From positions 992,001 through 1,056,000 of the forward strand of contig NZ_CP047952.1 in NCBI RefSeq assembly GCF_014279875.1: 64,000 nucleotides of DNA, in the 5' to 3' direction. The position numbers and the translations under genes were made by a program. Shown here in pieces: positions 1 to 8,260 of the stretch. The stretch comes from Synechococcus sp. MEDNS5. Lineage in GTDB: Bacteria; Cyanobacteriota; Cyanobacteriia; PCC-6307; Cyanobiaceae. The notes under the pieces are model-generated. The model searched no databases. It was given only the letters and a program-made list of their open reading frames with translations, and was not told the origin of the DNA. Numbering within the stretch: position 1 is the first letter of the stretch; each line of letters opens with the position of its first letter.

Positions 1-884
1 GGCCACTGTTCTGTTCTGAGCAGTGTCTCCAGTTCCTGTGCTCGCTTGAGCACCATCCGGCATGCCGCGCCTTGATCACTGAGCTGCAGCTGCGACACAT
101 ACACATGCGCTCTGGCCTGATCATGGGGCGCCCCGTTTGCGGAGAGTCCAAGCGCCTGCCGAAAGAGATCGGCATCAAAGGTTCCGAGCGAGGCCAGCAT
201 TCCGAGGGCATCAGCGATCAGTTCGTCAAACAAATTGATGCGCATCTCGCCCACCAGTCGCCTGCAGGCGATGTGCGCCAGCTCGTGTTCGCGCCTCCAC
301 TGCTGGGATTGGTTCAGCCAACGATCGTGGTCGGGATGGTCAGGAATGCGCTCTGCCGGAAGTGAGGCATAGGGCGCACGATGCAGCAGCAGGATTTGGC
401 ACCGCGTCTTGGCACTGAGATCGCGGATCAGTCCCCAGTGAATCAAGCCGCTGATGGCCTGGGCATGCACCGTGGTTAACACCGGCACGTCTTCACAGCG
501 AAAGGCGAGACATCGCACGATCAGCACGAAATCGTCGTGATCCTTGAGGGTGAGAACGGGGATCGCGCCGGTTGGATGCTCAGCGATCTCCAGCGTCAAG
601 CCATCGGGATCCTTCAAGACAGGAGCCTGATTCATGTCCTCGGCGAGAGGCGCAGTCCCCTGCAGCACCAATCGTCTGTAGGCCTCTCCCTCTCGCACTC
701 CTGTGCCGGGTTGGAGCAGAAGCTGGGGCAGGTCAAGACGCAGCCGGTTCCAGACCTCAGAGGGTGGTGTTGTATCGCACCATCGTCTCCACCAGATTTC
801 CCGTTCGTCGGCAGGCAGCGGCAGTGGAGGCCAAGGCGTTTCAGCCCCCTTGAACGGTTGGCAGTACTCCTCGAGGGTCTGCAT
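1..884 (-). CDS. Putative HExxH metallopeptidase-like protein, truncated by window edge
   Basis: An uninterrupted minus-strand frame runs from an ATG at 884 to base 1 (294 codons seen, C-terminus missing). I do not recognise a named family for the whole protein. Residues 200-204 read HELAH, a zinc-binding HExxH motif. Residues 220-229 (DELIADALGM) follow 16 residues later and resemble the ExxAD third-ligand motif of M48-type gluzincins. The N-terminal 190 residues show no signal peptide or membrane span. It is divergent from the arsenite exporter at 981, sharing a 96-bp intergenic region. The coding call is firm from frame length and codon usage; the peptidase-like function is inference from motif spacing only. 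Confidence 0.75.
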   Translation of the reverse strand, partial: MQTLEEYCQPFKGAETPWPPLPLPADEREIWWRRWCDTTPPSEVWNRLRLDLPQLLLQPGTGVREGEAYRRLVLQGTAPLAEDMNQAPVLKDPDGLTLEIAEHPTGAIPVLTLKDHDDFVLIVRCLAFRCEDVPVLTTVHAQAISGLIHWGLIRDLSAKTRCQILLLHRAPYASLPAERIPDHPDHDRWLNQSQQWRREHELAHIACRRLVGEMRINLFDELIADALGMLASLGTFDADLFRQALGLSANGAPHDQARAHVYVSQLQLSDQGAACRMVLKRAQELETLLRTEQW

Positions 885-980
885 AGGGGGATTGGAACTC
901 TTTTCTTTGATTAGCCATGCATCGGTTTGCTCGGCGAAACCTGGCGTCAGCGACAATCCCATCGAACTCCTGAAAGCCTG

Positions 981-1991
981 ATGGGTGTTTTCGAGCGCTA
1001 TCTCAGTCTGTGGGTCGCTTTGGCGATCATTGCCGGTGTGGCCCTCGGTGCAGCGGTTCCCGCCTTGCCGGTGGCGATTGCATCGCTTGAAGTGGCTGGG
1101 ATCAACCTCCCGATCGCCCTGCTGATCTGGGGAATGATCTACCCGATGATGCTGGCGGTGGATTTTTCCGCGATCGGAGGTCTCAGCCGTCAGCCGCGCG
1201 GTCTGCTCATCACCGTTGCGGTGAACTGGCTGATCAAGCCGCTCACGATGACAGCGCTGGCCTGGCTGTTCATCCGCTTCCTGTTCGCTCACTGGATTCC
1301 TGCTGAACTCGGGGATCAGTACGTGGCCGGCATGATTCTGCTCGGCGTGGCCCCCTGCACGGCCATGGTGTTCGTTTGGAGTCGTCTCAGCGATGGAGAC
1401 GCCAATTACACCCTGGTGCAGGTGGCGGTGAACGACCTGATCATGGTGTTTGCGTTCGCTCCGATTGCAGCCCTGCTGCTCGGGGTGAGTGAGGTTCTTG
1501 TCCCTTGGGACACCCTGATCGCGGCTGTCGGATTGTTTGTTGTGGTTCCTCTGGCGGCCGGCTGGCTGACCCGGGTCTTTCTGCGGTCTTCGACTCGCAT
1601 CAGCACGCTTGAGCAGCGTCTGAAACCGCTCACCGTGGTGTGCCTCATCGGCACGGTGCTGCTGTTGTTCATGGTGCAGGCCGGCTCGATCTTGGCGGAT
1701 CCCCTGGCCATTGGGCTGATTGCCGTGCCTCTGATCCTTCAGACCTATCTGATCTTCTGGATCACGGCGCAGTGGATGCGGTTCTGGGGGCAGCCGCGTG
1801 TCATTGCTGCCCCGGGAGCCATGATCGGGGCTTCGAATTTCTTTGAGCTGGCTGTTGCCGTCGCGATCAGTCTGTTCGGTTTGCAGTCCGGTGCTGCCTT
1901 AGCCACTGTGGTGGGCGTGCTGGTGGAAGTGCCGGTCATGCTGTCGTTGGTGGCGATCGCCAACCGCAACCGTCGTCTGTTCCCTGTTTGA
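981..1991 (+). CDS. acr3: ACR3-family arsenite efflux permease
   Basis: This 336-residue protein is almost entirely hydrophobic, with about ten predicted membrane spans. It matches the ACR3 (BASS-superfamily) arsenite exporters, which extrude As(III) across the plasma membrane using the proton gradient. The TM4 signature [12 protein letters not shown] is present, with the conserved cysteine at residue 126 known in this family to be needed for transport. I chose the ATG at 981 because translation upstream to 927 adds a polar segment unlike the family. Two small ORFs follow with 1-bp gaps or overlaps. No arsR or arsenate reductase gene is adjacent, so regulation is not visible here. Confidence 0.93.
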   Translation: MGVFERYLSLWVALAIIAGVALGAAVPALPVAIASLEVAGINLPIALLIWGMIYPMMLAVDFSAIGGLSRQPRGLLITVAVNWLIKPLTMTALAWLFIRFLFAHWIPAELGDQYVAGMILLGVAPCTAMVFVWSRLSDGDANYTLVQVAVNDLIMVFAFAPIAALLLGVSEVLVPWDTLIAAVGLFVVVPLAAGWLTRVFLRSSTRISTLEQRLKPLTVVCLIGTVLLLFMVQAGSILADPLAIGLIAVPLILQTYLIFWITAQWMRFWGQPRVIAAPGAMIGASNFFELAVAVAISLFGLQSGAALATVVGVLVEVPVMLSLVAIANRNRRLFPV

Positions 1992-1992
1992 G

Positions 1993-2250
1993 ATGTCTGA
2001 ATTTTTCGAGGCGATCTGGCACGGGGAGGGCATTGGGGATGGTGGTGACGTGGAGGAAGCCCTTCAGGCGTACGTGGCGGTGAAGCCCGACGACAACGAC
2101 TGGATCAAGGCCTGTGCAGTCGAAGGTGCTGAACCTCGCATCGAGCGTTTCGCGTCTTTCGAGGCCTACCTCGACAACGACGATGCCCTGGAAACCATTC
2201 CGGTGACGCCGCAGATGATCGTGGTGGCTATTGAGCAATTACCGGTCTGA
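1993..2250 (+). CDS. Small hypothetical protein downstream of acr3
   Basis: An 85-residue acidic protein whose ATG follows the acr3 stop by one base. Its last base is shared with the next ATG (TGATG junction), so the three genes look translationally coupled. It contains no cysteine cluster, membrane span or recognisable domain; the sequence is rich in Glu, Asp and Ala. The tight spacing and normal codon usage support a real gene. I cannot assign a function; association with arsenite export is only positional. Confidence 0.7.
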   Translation: MSEFFEAIWHGEGIGDGGDVEEALQAYVAVKPDDNDWIKACAVEGAEPRIERFASFEAYLDNDDALETIPVTPQMIVVAIEQLPV

Positions 2251-2546
2251 TGACGGGTTCCTCAACTGATTTCAGTACCTGTGAGCCTGTGAATGGGCTC
2301 TGGCCGGCACTGGTGGAGCGCTTGGGCCTTGAGAAGGCGCAGCGAGCTGCCCGTCAGGCCCTCGATCTGCAGCGGATGTCGGGCCATGGCGGCACGCTCC
2401 CGGTGCTGTTCTGCGAAACCTGTGGACTGGCGCTGGCCAGCATCGATCTGTTGCGGGAGCAGACAGGACTGAATGCCCATGGGGAGCGCATGGTGCTTCT
2501 GTACAGCAGTCGTGCTCAGAAAGTGCAGCTGCTGCAGCAGGCCTGA
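2250..2546 (+). CDS. Small hypothetical protein with CETC motif
   Basis: A 98-residue soluble protein starting inside the stop of the preceding gene (TGATG). The middle contains FCETCGLAL, a single CxxC pair that could bind a metal or form a redox disulfide. The N-terminal half is helical and Arg/Gln-rich. No family is recognised. It converges on the DUF481 gene with a 2-bp gap, so it is the last gene of the acr3 transcription unit. Confidence 0.7.
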   Translation: MTGSSTDFSTCEPVNGLWPALVERLGLEKAQRAARQALDLQRMSGHGGTLPVLFCETCGLALASIDLLREQTGLNAHGERMVLLYSSRAQKVQLLQQA

Positions 2547-2548
2547 GC

Positions 2549-3472
2549 TCAATCCAGCTTGATCCCCAGCTGCATGGAGACGCTGTTGTTGATTTTCGGG
2601 CTTTGCAGTGCGTTGAAGATCGTCTGTCCGTTCAGTGACGTGAACAGTCGTTGATTTCCCATGGGAAAGATCTTCAGTGCAACCGAAAAGGTGTTGTTGG
2701 TGGCAATGCCATTGACGTAGGCGCCTGTGTAGCTGTTGGTGACTGTGATGCTGGCGAGTGAGCTCGGTTTCCATTCCAGCTGTGCTCTGGCGGTGCCGGC
2801 AGCAAAGGCCTGTCCGCAGATTGGATCCGCTTCACATCCCGGGCCACCCCAGATCTGCTGAATGGAGGGGCCCACAGAGACATTCAGGGTTGTGGTTTTG
2901 TTCTTGATCAGGTCGTAGCCCAGGCCTGCGGACCCCACAAACACGTCGGTTCCGATCGTGTTGAGCATGTCGTAATTGAATGTGGTTGTTGCGTAGGCAT
3001 TCAGGCGATTCCCCAACCTTCGCGTGTAGCGCAGCTCACCATCGCCTTCGTTGGTGTCCGTTGTGCTTGCGTTTTCTCCCTGGTCCCGTGACACCTCATA
3101 GGTGGCGCGTCCTTTCAGGGCCACCTTGTCAGCGCCCTCGCTATAGCTGGTGTCGAGCTGAAAGGTTCCACCGGCGGAGAGATCGCTGTCTGTGTTGTTG
3201 GCAGACAGTCCACCGGACACACTCAGCTTCCATGGTTTCGCTGGTGGTTCGGTGATCAGGGCTGTGGCCGGAATGCGCAGACGACCGAGCACCGGATGCA
3301 GGAGAATCGTGATGGCCTCTGTGGTCTCGTCCGGAAGCAGTACACCCTTCAGCGTGTCGCCGTTCTTGAGTTTGAGCGTGACCTGCGGCTCGCTCGTAGC
3401 CGGAGCAGCAACAACTGGTTGACCGAACAGAAGCAGCGCTGCAATGACTGAACCTTTTTGCAGCACTCTCAT
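2549..3472 (-). CDS. DUF481 outer-membrane beta-barrel protein
   Basis: A 307-residue exported protein. Residues 1-22 form a classic signal peptide ending VVAAPA. Residues about 30-75 contain a short KNGDTLKGVLL segment typical of the N-terminal strand domain that precedes DUF481 barrels. From about residue 85 alternating hydrophobic/polar strands rich in Ser, Thr, Asn and Tyr continue to the C-terminal LGIKLD, as in outer-membrane barrels. Two cysteines near residues 213-219 could form a loop disulfide. DUF481 proteins are described as salt-stress-induced outer-membrane proteins; the role here is unknown. The gene stands alone, with 177 bp separating it from umuC. Confidence 0.82.
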   Translation of the reverse strand: MRVLQKGSVIAALLLFGQPVVAAPATSEPQVTLKLKNGDTLKGVLLPDETTEAITILLHPVLGRLRIPATALITEPPAKPWKLSVSGGLSANNTDSDLSAGGTFQLDTSYSEGADKVALKGRATYEVSRDQGENASTTDTNEGDGELRYTRRLGNRLNAYATTTFNYDMLNTIGTDVFVGSAGLGYDLIKNKTTTLNVSVGPSIQQIWGGPGCEADPICGQAFAAGTARAQLEWKPSSLASITVTNSYTGAYVNGIATNNTFSVALKIFPMGNQRLFTSLNGQTIFNALQSPKINNSVSMQLGIKLD

Positions 3473-3649
3473 CCCCTAATTTGTGTCGCCAAATCCTGTC
3501 ACAACATCTCTGTTCTGTTGTATTCCCTGAGGCGGCAGCGTTCCAATTGCAGGAGCTGAAGGCCAGCTTCGCCCGAGCCGGCGCGATCGATGGCCGTCAC
3601 TTTCAAGATGGAGTCAGCAAGGTGGTCGCCTCCCCCGCTGACGTCCGGT

Positions 3650-4924
3650 TCAGGCCTGGACCACCGGCACATCGCTCAGGCGGGTGGTGGCAGCGCGGCC
3701 GAGCTGCCCACGCCGCATCGCCCAGCTCGGATGCAGGCCGCAGGCGGCCCACTGAACGGTTCCCCGTCCATGGCGCTGGTTGAGCTGATCGATGGTGCGC
3801 ATCAGCACCTCCCGACGTGCCTGATCCACAGCGTTGCAGGGCGCCAGCAGGTGGTGCTGCAGTTGCTCGGTGCCCTGCAAGTGCTGCATGAGCACTCCGG
3901 CTTTTGCCAGTTGCCGATGGGGTTGAAAGATGCGCTCCACCAGGGGAAGGGCTGCCTGCAGCAGCACCTGCGTGTCGTTGCTTGGCAGGTCGAGAGAGGT
4001 GCTGGCGCTCCGGCTGTAGAAGGCCGGTACGAACGGGCTGGTGCGGGTGTAAACACTCAGGGCTGCGGCCCGTTGATTCTGCCGGCGTAGTTTCTCGGCC
4101 GCTCGCACCACATAGGTGGCCACGGCTTCGCGCAGCTCTTCCACACAGGTGACCGGCCGACTGAAGCTGCGGCTGACGCAGGTTTCCTGTTTGGGTGCCG
4201 GGGTGAGATCGAGGGGGAGACAGGCGTGACCTTGCAGTTCCCGTTGCAGGCGTAGTCCCACTACACCGGCTTTGGCACGCAGTGGCCCACTGGCCATGTC
4301 GCGCAGCTCCCGCGCATTGCGGACGCCCCGCAGGCGACACCAGCGGGCCAGCTTGCGGCCGATTCCCCACACATCCTCGATGGCGATCGTCTCCAGCCAG
4401 TGATCCCTGTCGCCGCAGTTTCCGAGATCGAACAGGCCGGCATGGCTGGCCTCCACCTTCGCCAGTCGGTTCGCGAGCTTCGCCTGGCCTTTGCTTGCTC
4501 CCAGTCCGATGGCAATCGGCAGCCCCAGATTGCGCCGTGCCAGGGCCCGCATGCGTCGGCCCCAGGGTCGTAGATCGCCATCCGCAGGACGGCTGATGCG
4601 AGCGAAGGCCTCATCGATGGAATACACCTCGAGTTCTTCCACCTGGCTTTCCAGCAGACTCATCAGCCGCTGGCTCATGTCGGCATAGAGGGCGTAGTTG
4701 GAGCTGCGCACCACGACGCCCTGGGCCTCCAGCGCCTGCTTCGCCTTGAAGTAGGGGGTGCCCATGGCGATGCCGAGGGCCCGAGCTTCGGCGCTGCGGG
4801 CCACGATGCAGCCGTCGTTGTTGGACAGCACCACGACGGGGCGTCCCAACAGGGACGGATCGAGGCTCTGTTCACAGGAGGCATAGAAATTGTTGGCGTC
4901 GATCAGGGCAGTGACCCGGCTCAT
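3650..4924 (-). CDS. umuC: DNA polymerase V catalytic subunit UmuC
   Basis: A 424-residue Y-family polymerase. The N-terminus MSRVTALIDANNFYASCE carries the first catalytic Asp and the steric-gate aromatic region. YSIDEAF near residue 103 carries the palm-domain acidic pair. The helix-hairpin-helix (VWGIGRKLA) and the C-terminal little-finger domain follow. With two cleaved UmuD' subunits it forms the translesion polymerase used in SOS mutagenesis. I start it at the ATG at 4924 because this reproduces the family N-terminus, five bases after the umuD stop; the longer upstream reading is in the umuD region in another frame. It is regulated through the LexA box at 5407-5420. Confidence 0.96.
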   Translation of the reverse strand: MSRVTALIDANNFYASCEQSLDPSLLGRPVVVLSNNDGCIVARSAEARALGIAMGTPYFKAKQALEAQGVVVRSSNYALYADMSQRLMSLLESQVEELEVYSIDEAFARISRPADGDLRPWGRRMRALARRNLGLPIAIGLGASKGQAKLANRLAKVEASHAGLFDLGNCGDRDHWLETIAIEDVWGIGRKLARWCRLRGVRNARELRDMASGPLRAKAGVVGLRLQRELQGHACLPLDLTPAPKQETCVSRSFSRPVTCVEELREAVATYVVRAAEKLRRQNQRAAALSVYTRTSPFVPAFYSRSASTSLDLPSNDTQVLLQAALPLVERIFQPHRQLAKAGVLMQHLQGTEQLQHHLLAPCNAVDQARREVLMRTIDQLNQRHGRGTVQWAACGLHPSWAMRRGQLGRAATTRLSDVPVVQA

Positions 4925-4929
4925 GGTGT

Positions 4930-5403
4930 TTAAAGGGGGTGAATCACATGGATGGCGACACCCCAGATCTGCATGTCGCCACAGCCCTCCAGCTCCAGGG
5001 GGGGATAGTCGGGATTGGCGGCCTCCAGTCGCAGTCGACCGCGATGGCGTGCCAGTCGCTTGAGTGTGAAACCGCCATCGAGCACCGCCACCACGACCCG
5101 GCCTGGTCTGGGGTCGAGGCTGCGGTCCACCACCAGCAGATCGCCGTCGTGAATGCCGGCGCCGGTCATGGAATCGCCGCTCACTCTCAGAAAGAACGTG
5201 CTGGTGGGATGGCGGATCAGCTGGTCGTTGAGATCGATTCCCACCTCCACGTAATCGTCCGCGGGGGAGGGAAAGCCTGCGGCCACCCGTTCGCCAGCCA
5301 GGGGCAGGAGAAGCGGATGGCGCTGGGAGCGCAGGGGCTGCGGTGATTGGCTGAAGGAGCGATCGAACGCCACAGAGACGCAACGAGCAAGGCAGACCTC
5401 CAT
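4930..5403 (-). CDS. umuD: UmuD-like S24 self-cleaving peptidase, Pol V accessory subunit
   Basis: A 157-residue LexA/UmuD-type protein. The self-cleavage site is AAGFPSP, with Ala42-Gly43 as the likely scissile bond (E. coli UmuD uses Cys-Gly). The catalytic serine lies in SGDSM (Ser78) and the general-base lysine in FTLKRL (Lys115), as expected for S24. Cleavage on RecA filaments would convert it to UmuD' for the UmuC polymerase. The N-terminus (to about residue 40) is longer than in E. coli UmuD, so a later start is possible. A LexA box ends four bases upstream of the start, indicating SOS control. Confidence 0.94.
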   Translation of the reverse strand: MEVCLARCVSVAFDRSFSQSPQPLRSQRHPLLLPLAGERVAAGFPSPADDYVEVGIDLNDQLIRHPTSTFFLRVSGDSMTGAGIHDGDLLVVDRSLDPRPGRVVVAVLDGGFTLKRLARHRGRLRLEAANPDYPPLELEGCGDMQIWGVAIHVIHPL

Positions 5404-5406
5404 ATT

Positions 5407-5420
5407 AGTACATATGTTCT
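5407..5420 (-). promoter_or_regulatory. LexA (SOS) box upstream of umuDC
   Basis: The 14-mer AGTACATATGTTCT on the plus strand fits every position of the consensus described for cyanobacterial LexA, RGTACNNNDGTWCB. It lies 4-17 bp before the umuD start at 5403, where bound LexA would block initiation. It also lies about 70 bp upstream of the divergent gene at 5491, so both could be affected. Confidence 0.8.
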
Positions 5421-5490
5421 AATTTTTCTGGACTTGGGTTGTGCCGATGCGGTTCCGATCAGTGAGGATGCCCGGATTGCACGCGCTCCA

Positions 5491-5883
5491 ATGGCTGAGA
5501 CTCCCTATCTCGTGGCTTTGGCCCTGATTGAACAGGGAGGGGCGCGAGCGCTCCCACTCGCTGGTCGTTCACTCAAGGCCGATGAAGCCGTTGCCGATCA
5601 GCCAACAGAGGCGGCCCACGGCCTGGCTCTGGAGCTGCTGTTGCGCGTCTGGCAACGCAGTGATGACGGTGTTCTGAAGCGAGCCTGCGCGGAGGAAAGT
5701 CTGTTGCTGGTGGAGCTGGCGATGGAGCGTTTGCCCGAGGACCTTCCAGCATTGAAAGCAGCCTGGTTGAACAGCGGCGATACAGAGGCTTTCCGCGCAG
5801 GTTTGCGGGCAATGTGTGGACGCGCCTGGACGATGAGCATCGCCAAATTCCAGCCGGTGACCCTGACGCCATGGAGGGTCTGA
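5491..5883 (+). CDS. Hypothetical protein divergent from umuD
   Basis: A 130-residue soluble, helix-rich and Leu/Ala-rich protein ending just before the MFS gene (start 5890), suggesting co-transcription. The ATG at 5491 (MAETPYLVAL) is preferred; the frame continues upstream into the LexA-box region but with unlikely residues. No catalytic motif or known domain is seen. The only regulatory clue is the shared intergenic region with the SOS-controlled umuDC operon, so damage induction is a possibility and not more than that. Confidence 0.65.
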   Translation: MAETPYLVALALIEQGGARALPLAGRSLKADEAVADQPTEAAHGLALELLLRVWQRSDDGVLKRACAEESLLLVELAMERLPEDLPALKAAWLNSGDTEAFRAGLRAMCGRAWTMSIAKFQPVTLTPWRV

Positions 5884-5889
5884 GCTGTG

Positions 5890-7119
5890 ATGAAACCCTC
5901 AGTATTCGCTGAATCAACGCCTCTGCCTCCAGAACCCCATCTCCTGCGCGTGCTGGCGGGTGGGTGCGGTGTCGGGATCGGTCTCGGCCTGATTCGCTCC
6001 GACTTCGGTGTGATCGGCCGCGAGATGGTTGTACAGGACTGGATTCCTCAGGCTGATCTTGGAGGCCTGGCCGCTCTCAACATGGTCGGCTACGTGCTCG
6101 GGTGCGTGCATCAGGCGCAGCTGCAGGGCAAGGCTCAGCTGTTGCGCAGCCTGCGAATCGCTCTGATTGCAGCGGTGGTGTGCCTTTGGTTGGGAGCGAT
6201 TCAAAGCGGCGAGCTCGGGGAAGGGGGGCTGAGAGTGCTGGCGGGCTGGAGTGCGGGACATCTGATGAGTGGTCTTCCGGGATTGGCGATCGCCGGGGTT
6301 CCTGCGCGGAGACAGCGTCAGGCGGTGGCGGTGGTTCTTGGCGGTGGAGCCCTGGTGGCGCTTCTTGGAGCCGGTGCCGTGGCCTGGCTGGCACCGCGTT
6401 CTGCTGCGGGGGCTTGGGTGGTGATGGCGACATTCGCCACCGGACTGGCCATTCCCACGCTCTGGTTGGTCGCCAGGGGGCAGCGGCGATTGCGGGCCAT
6501 GGAGCTGCGAGGGGAGGAACGTCAGCTCGCCATTGCCGATACAGGGCTGAGACGGATTCATTGGGCTCCACTGATCGCCCTCACCCTGGGCTTCGTGCTA
6601 ACCGGGGCGGCTCAGGTGCCGATGGCGTTGTACGAGCCTCTGGTGGCCTCCGGCCGGGTCGGGCTCAGTGCGTCCATGAGCAGTGCCTCCTTCGGGGTGA
6701 TGGGATTCGGAGGGCTTGTGGCTGCGTTGTTGGTGCTCACCCTGCCCAGTACCTGGCCCACAGCTCTGCTTCTGCCTGGGGTGGCTGCGATTGGGGCCGC
6801 CGGGGCCTGGCTTTATGCCGCCGCCCGCACGCCGCAGCAGCTCCTGCTGGCAGCCTTCCTTATCGGTCTGTGGTCGATCATGACCTCCTCGCTCACCCTG
6901 GACCGATTGCCGGCTCTTGTGCCAGCCGATCTGCAGCGGCGCTGCTGGGCCACGCTCACCACCCTTAATGGACTCGGTTTCGTGTTGTTTTCAATGGGAA
7001 CCTCTTCTCTGGCCCAATCCATGCTGGTGCAGCTGCTCTGGCTCGGTCTGGGTGTGATGGTTCTGCAGCTGCTGATGGAGGTGTTGCAGATCCGACAGGC
7101 CATAGGCTCTAATTCCTGA
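5890..7119 (+). CDS. YbfB/YjiJ-type MFS transporter
   Basis: A 409-residue integral membrane protein with about twelve hydrophobic segments. It looks like the YbfB/YjiJ branch of the major facilitator superfamily, with a Gly-rich first helix (GGCGVGIGLGLIRSDFGVI) and a second-helix region GGLAALNMVGYVLG. Substrates of this branch are largely unknown; export of a small molecule is inferred. An in-frame GTG lies one codon upstream of the ATG at 5890. It follows the hypothetical gene by 6 bp. Confidence 0.8.
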   Translation: MKPSVFAESTPLPPEPHLLRVLAGGCGVGIGLGLIRSDFGVIGREMVVQDWIPQADLGGLAALNMVGYVLGCVHQAQLQGKAQLLRSLRIALIAAVVCLWLGAIQSGELGEGGLRVLAGWSAGHLMSGLPGLAIAGVPARRQRQAVAVVLGGGALVALLGAGAVAWLAPRSAAGAWVVMATFATGLAIPTLWLVARGQRRLRAMELRGEERQLAIADTGLRRIHWAPLIALTLGFVLTGAAQVPMALYEPLVASGRVGLSASMSSASFGVMGFGGLVAALLVLTLPSTWPTALLLPGVAAIGAAGAWLYAAARTPQQLLLAAFLIGLWSIMTSSLTLDRLPALVPADLQRRCWATLTTLNGLGFVLFSMGTSSLAQSMLVQLLWLGLGVMVLQLLMEVLQIRQAIGSNS

Positions 7120-7144
7120 GTCTGAGCACAAAGGGAGCTGCTCC

Positions 7145-7813
7145 ATGGCCGATGAGATGGGTGCTGATCCCTGCGTGACACCCGAGCAGATCATGGGTGC
7201 GTCCCAGCAGAGCGCTGGAGGGCATCGCAAAGGAACAACCTCAGCGTTCTTCTTGAATGCGGAATGGGCGCTGCGCCAGCCGCAACGCACGGAGCATGAC
7301 CGCCTTCAGGCTGCTGCCTGTGAACGGATGCTGCGCCGCCAGATGGTCGATATCGTGCGTTCCAACGGAGTGGGTGATCTGTTCGACTGGCGTGATCAGG
7401 ACATCGCCGAAATCAGCCGTCAGGAGCTCGAGCAGCGGGGAGGTGAAGCGGTGCAAGCCTTTGATGCTGATAATCGGGCGGCACTCGCCGCCGGTGACGT
7501 GTGTGGATTCACCGGTGAAGATCTCCTGCCTGGGGATCAGGATTACGGAGCCCCAGCCGCCGCCACTGAGGTCAGCACCCACCGCTCCGATGCCTTGCTG
7601 CAAGCGCATCTGGAGCGGCAGAAAGGAGTGAGAAAGGGAACGTTCGGTGCGTTCTGCGCCAACTACCGGCTGGCGCGGCAGCATCCCAACCCTGCTGGTT
7701 CCGCCGCTGCCGAGATGATGCGTGAACTGTTGCCCCACGTCCGTCAGCTGGGGTATCTGCGTTGGTGGCGCTGCCGGGATGCCTGGGCAGAAGCGTTGAC
7801 CGCGGACGCTTGA
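7145..7813 (+). CDS. Hypothetical protein, cyanobacterial
   Basis: A 222-residue soluble, hydrophilic protein starting 25 bp after the MFS gene. It is rich in Arg, Gln, Ala and Asp, with helices throughout, for example MLRRQMVDIVRSNGVGDLFDW around residue 60 and a Trp-rich C-terminal part. No signal peptide, membrane span or recognised domain is visible. It converges on rlmH with a 12-bp gap. Codon usage matches the neighbours, so it is a real gene of unknown function. Confidence 0.75.
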   Translation: MADEMGADPCVTPEQIMGASQQSAGGHRKGTTSAFFLNAEWALRQPQRTEHDRLQAAACERMLRRQMVDIVRSNGVGDLFDWRDQDIAEISRQELEQRGGEAVQAFDADNRAALAAGDVCGFTGEDLLPGDQDYGAPAAATEVSTHRSDALLQAHLERQKGVRKGTFGAFCANYRLARQHPNPAGSAAAEMMRELLPHVRQLGYLRWWRCRDAWAEALTADA

Positions 7814-7825
7814 GCTGAAGTCCAT

Positions 7826-8260
7826 TCACGCCCGGTGGTACGGGCTCCCTTGAAGAATGGTCTGAGCTCGGAACAGCTGTTCGAGCAGCAGCAGCCGAGC
7901 TAGTTCATGGGGGAAGGTCATCGGTGAGAGGCTCAGTTGCCAGCGGGCTGCAGCTTTGAGCTCATCAGTGAGTCCATCGGCGCCACCGATCACAAAAGCC
8001 AGGCGTTCATTGCCCAGACGCTCGAGTTGTTGAGCAAAGGGGATCGAAGCCAGTGGTGTGCCTTGCTCCATCAACATCACCGGCCATTCGTCCGCTCGCA
8101 GCGAGGAGCGAATCGCCTCCGCTTCCTTCTCGGGTGTGCTGTCTTTGAGTTCCACCACCTGGAGGCCCTGGAGACGTTTGAGGTAAAGGGCCACCCCTTC
8201 CTGCACCCAGCCCTTGCGCACCTTGCCAACAGCAATGATCCGGCAGCGGGAGATGTTCAT
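7826..8260 (-). CDS. rlmH: 23S rRNA pseudouridine-1915 N3-methyltransferase RlmH
   Basis: A 144-residue SPOUT methyltransferase of normal length. VIGGADG near residue 90 is the SAM-binding knot motif, and the C-terminal [20 protein letters not shown] matches the family tail ending in the catalytic-site His/Tyr. RlmH methylates pseudouridine 1915 in helix 69 of 23S rRNA on assembled ribosomes, at the inter-subunit interface. Its ATG overlaps the stop of the ATP-grasp gene by 4 bp. Confidence 0.96.
   Translation of the reverse strand: MNISRCRIIAVGKVRKGWVQEGVALYLKRLQGLQVVELKDSTPEKEAEAIRSSLRADEWPVMLMEQGTPLASIPFAQQLERLGNERLAFVIGGADGLTDELKAAARWQLSLSPMTFPHELARLLLLEQLFRAQTILQGSPYHRA

Noticed and set aside
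4925-5383. Long upstream extension of the umuC frame (577 residues in total)
   Set aside because: The first 153 codons lie in the umuD region in another frame, and UmuC homology begins exactly at the ATG at 4924.
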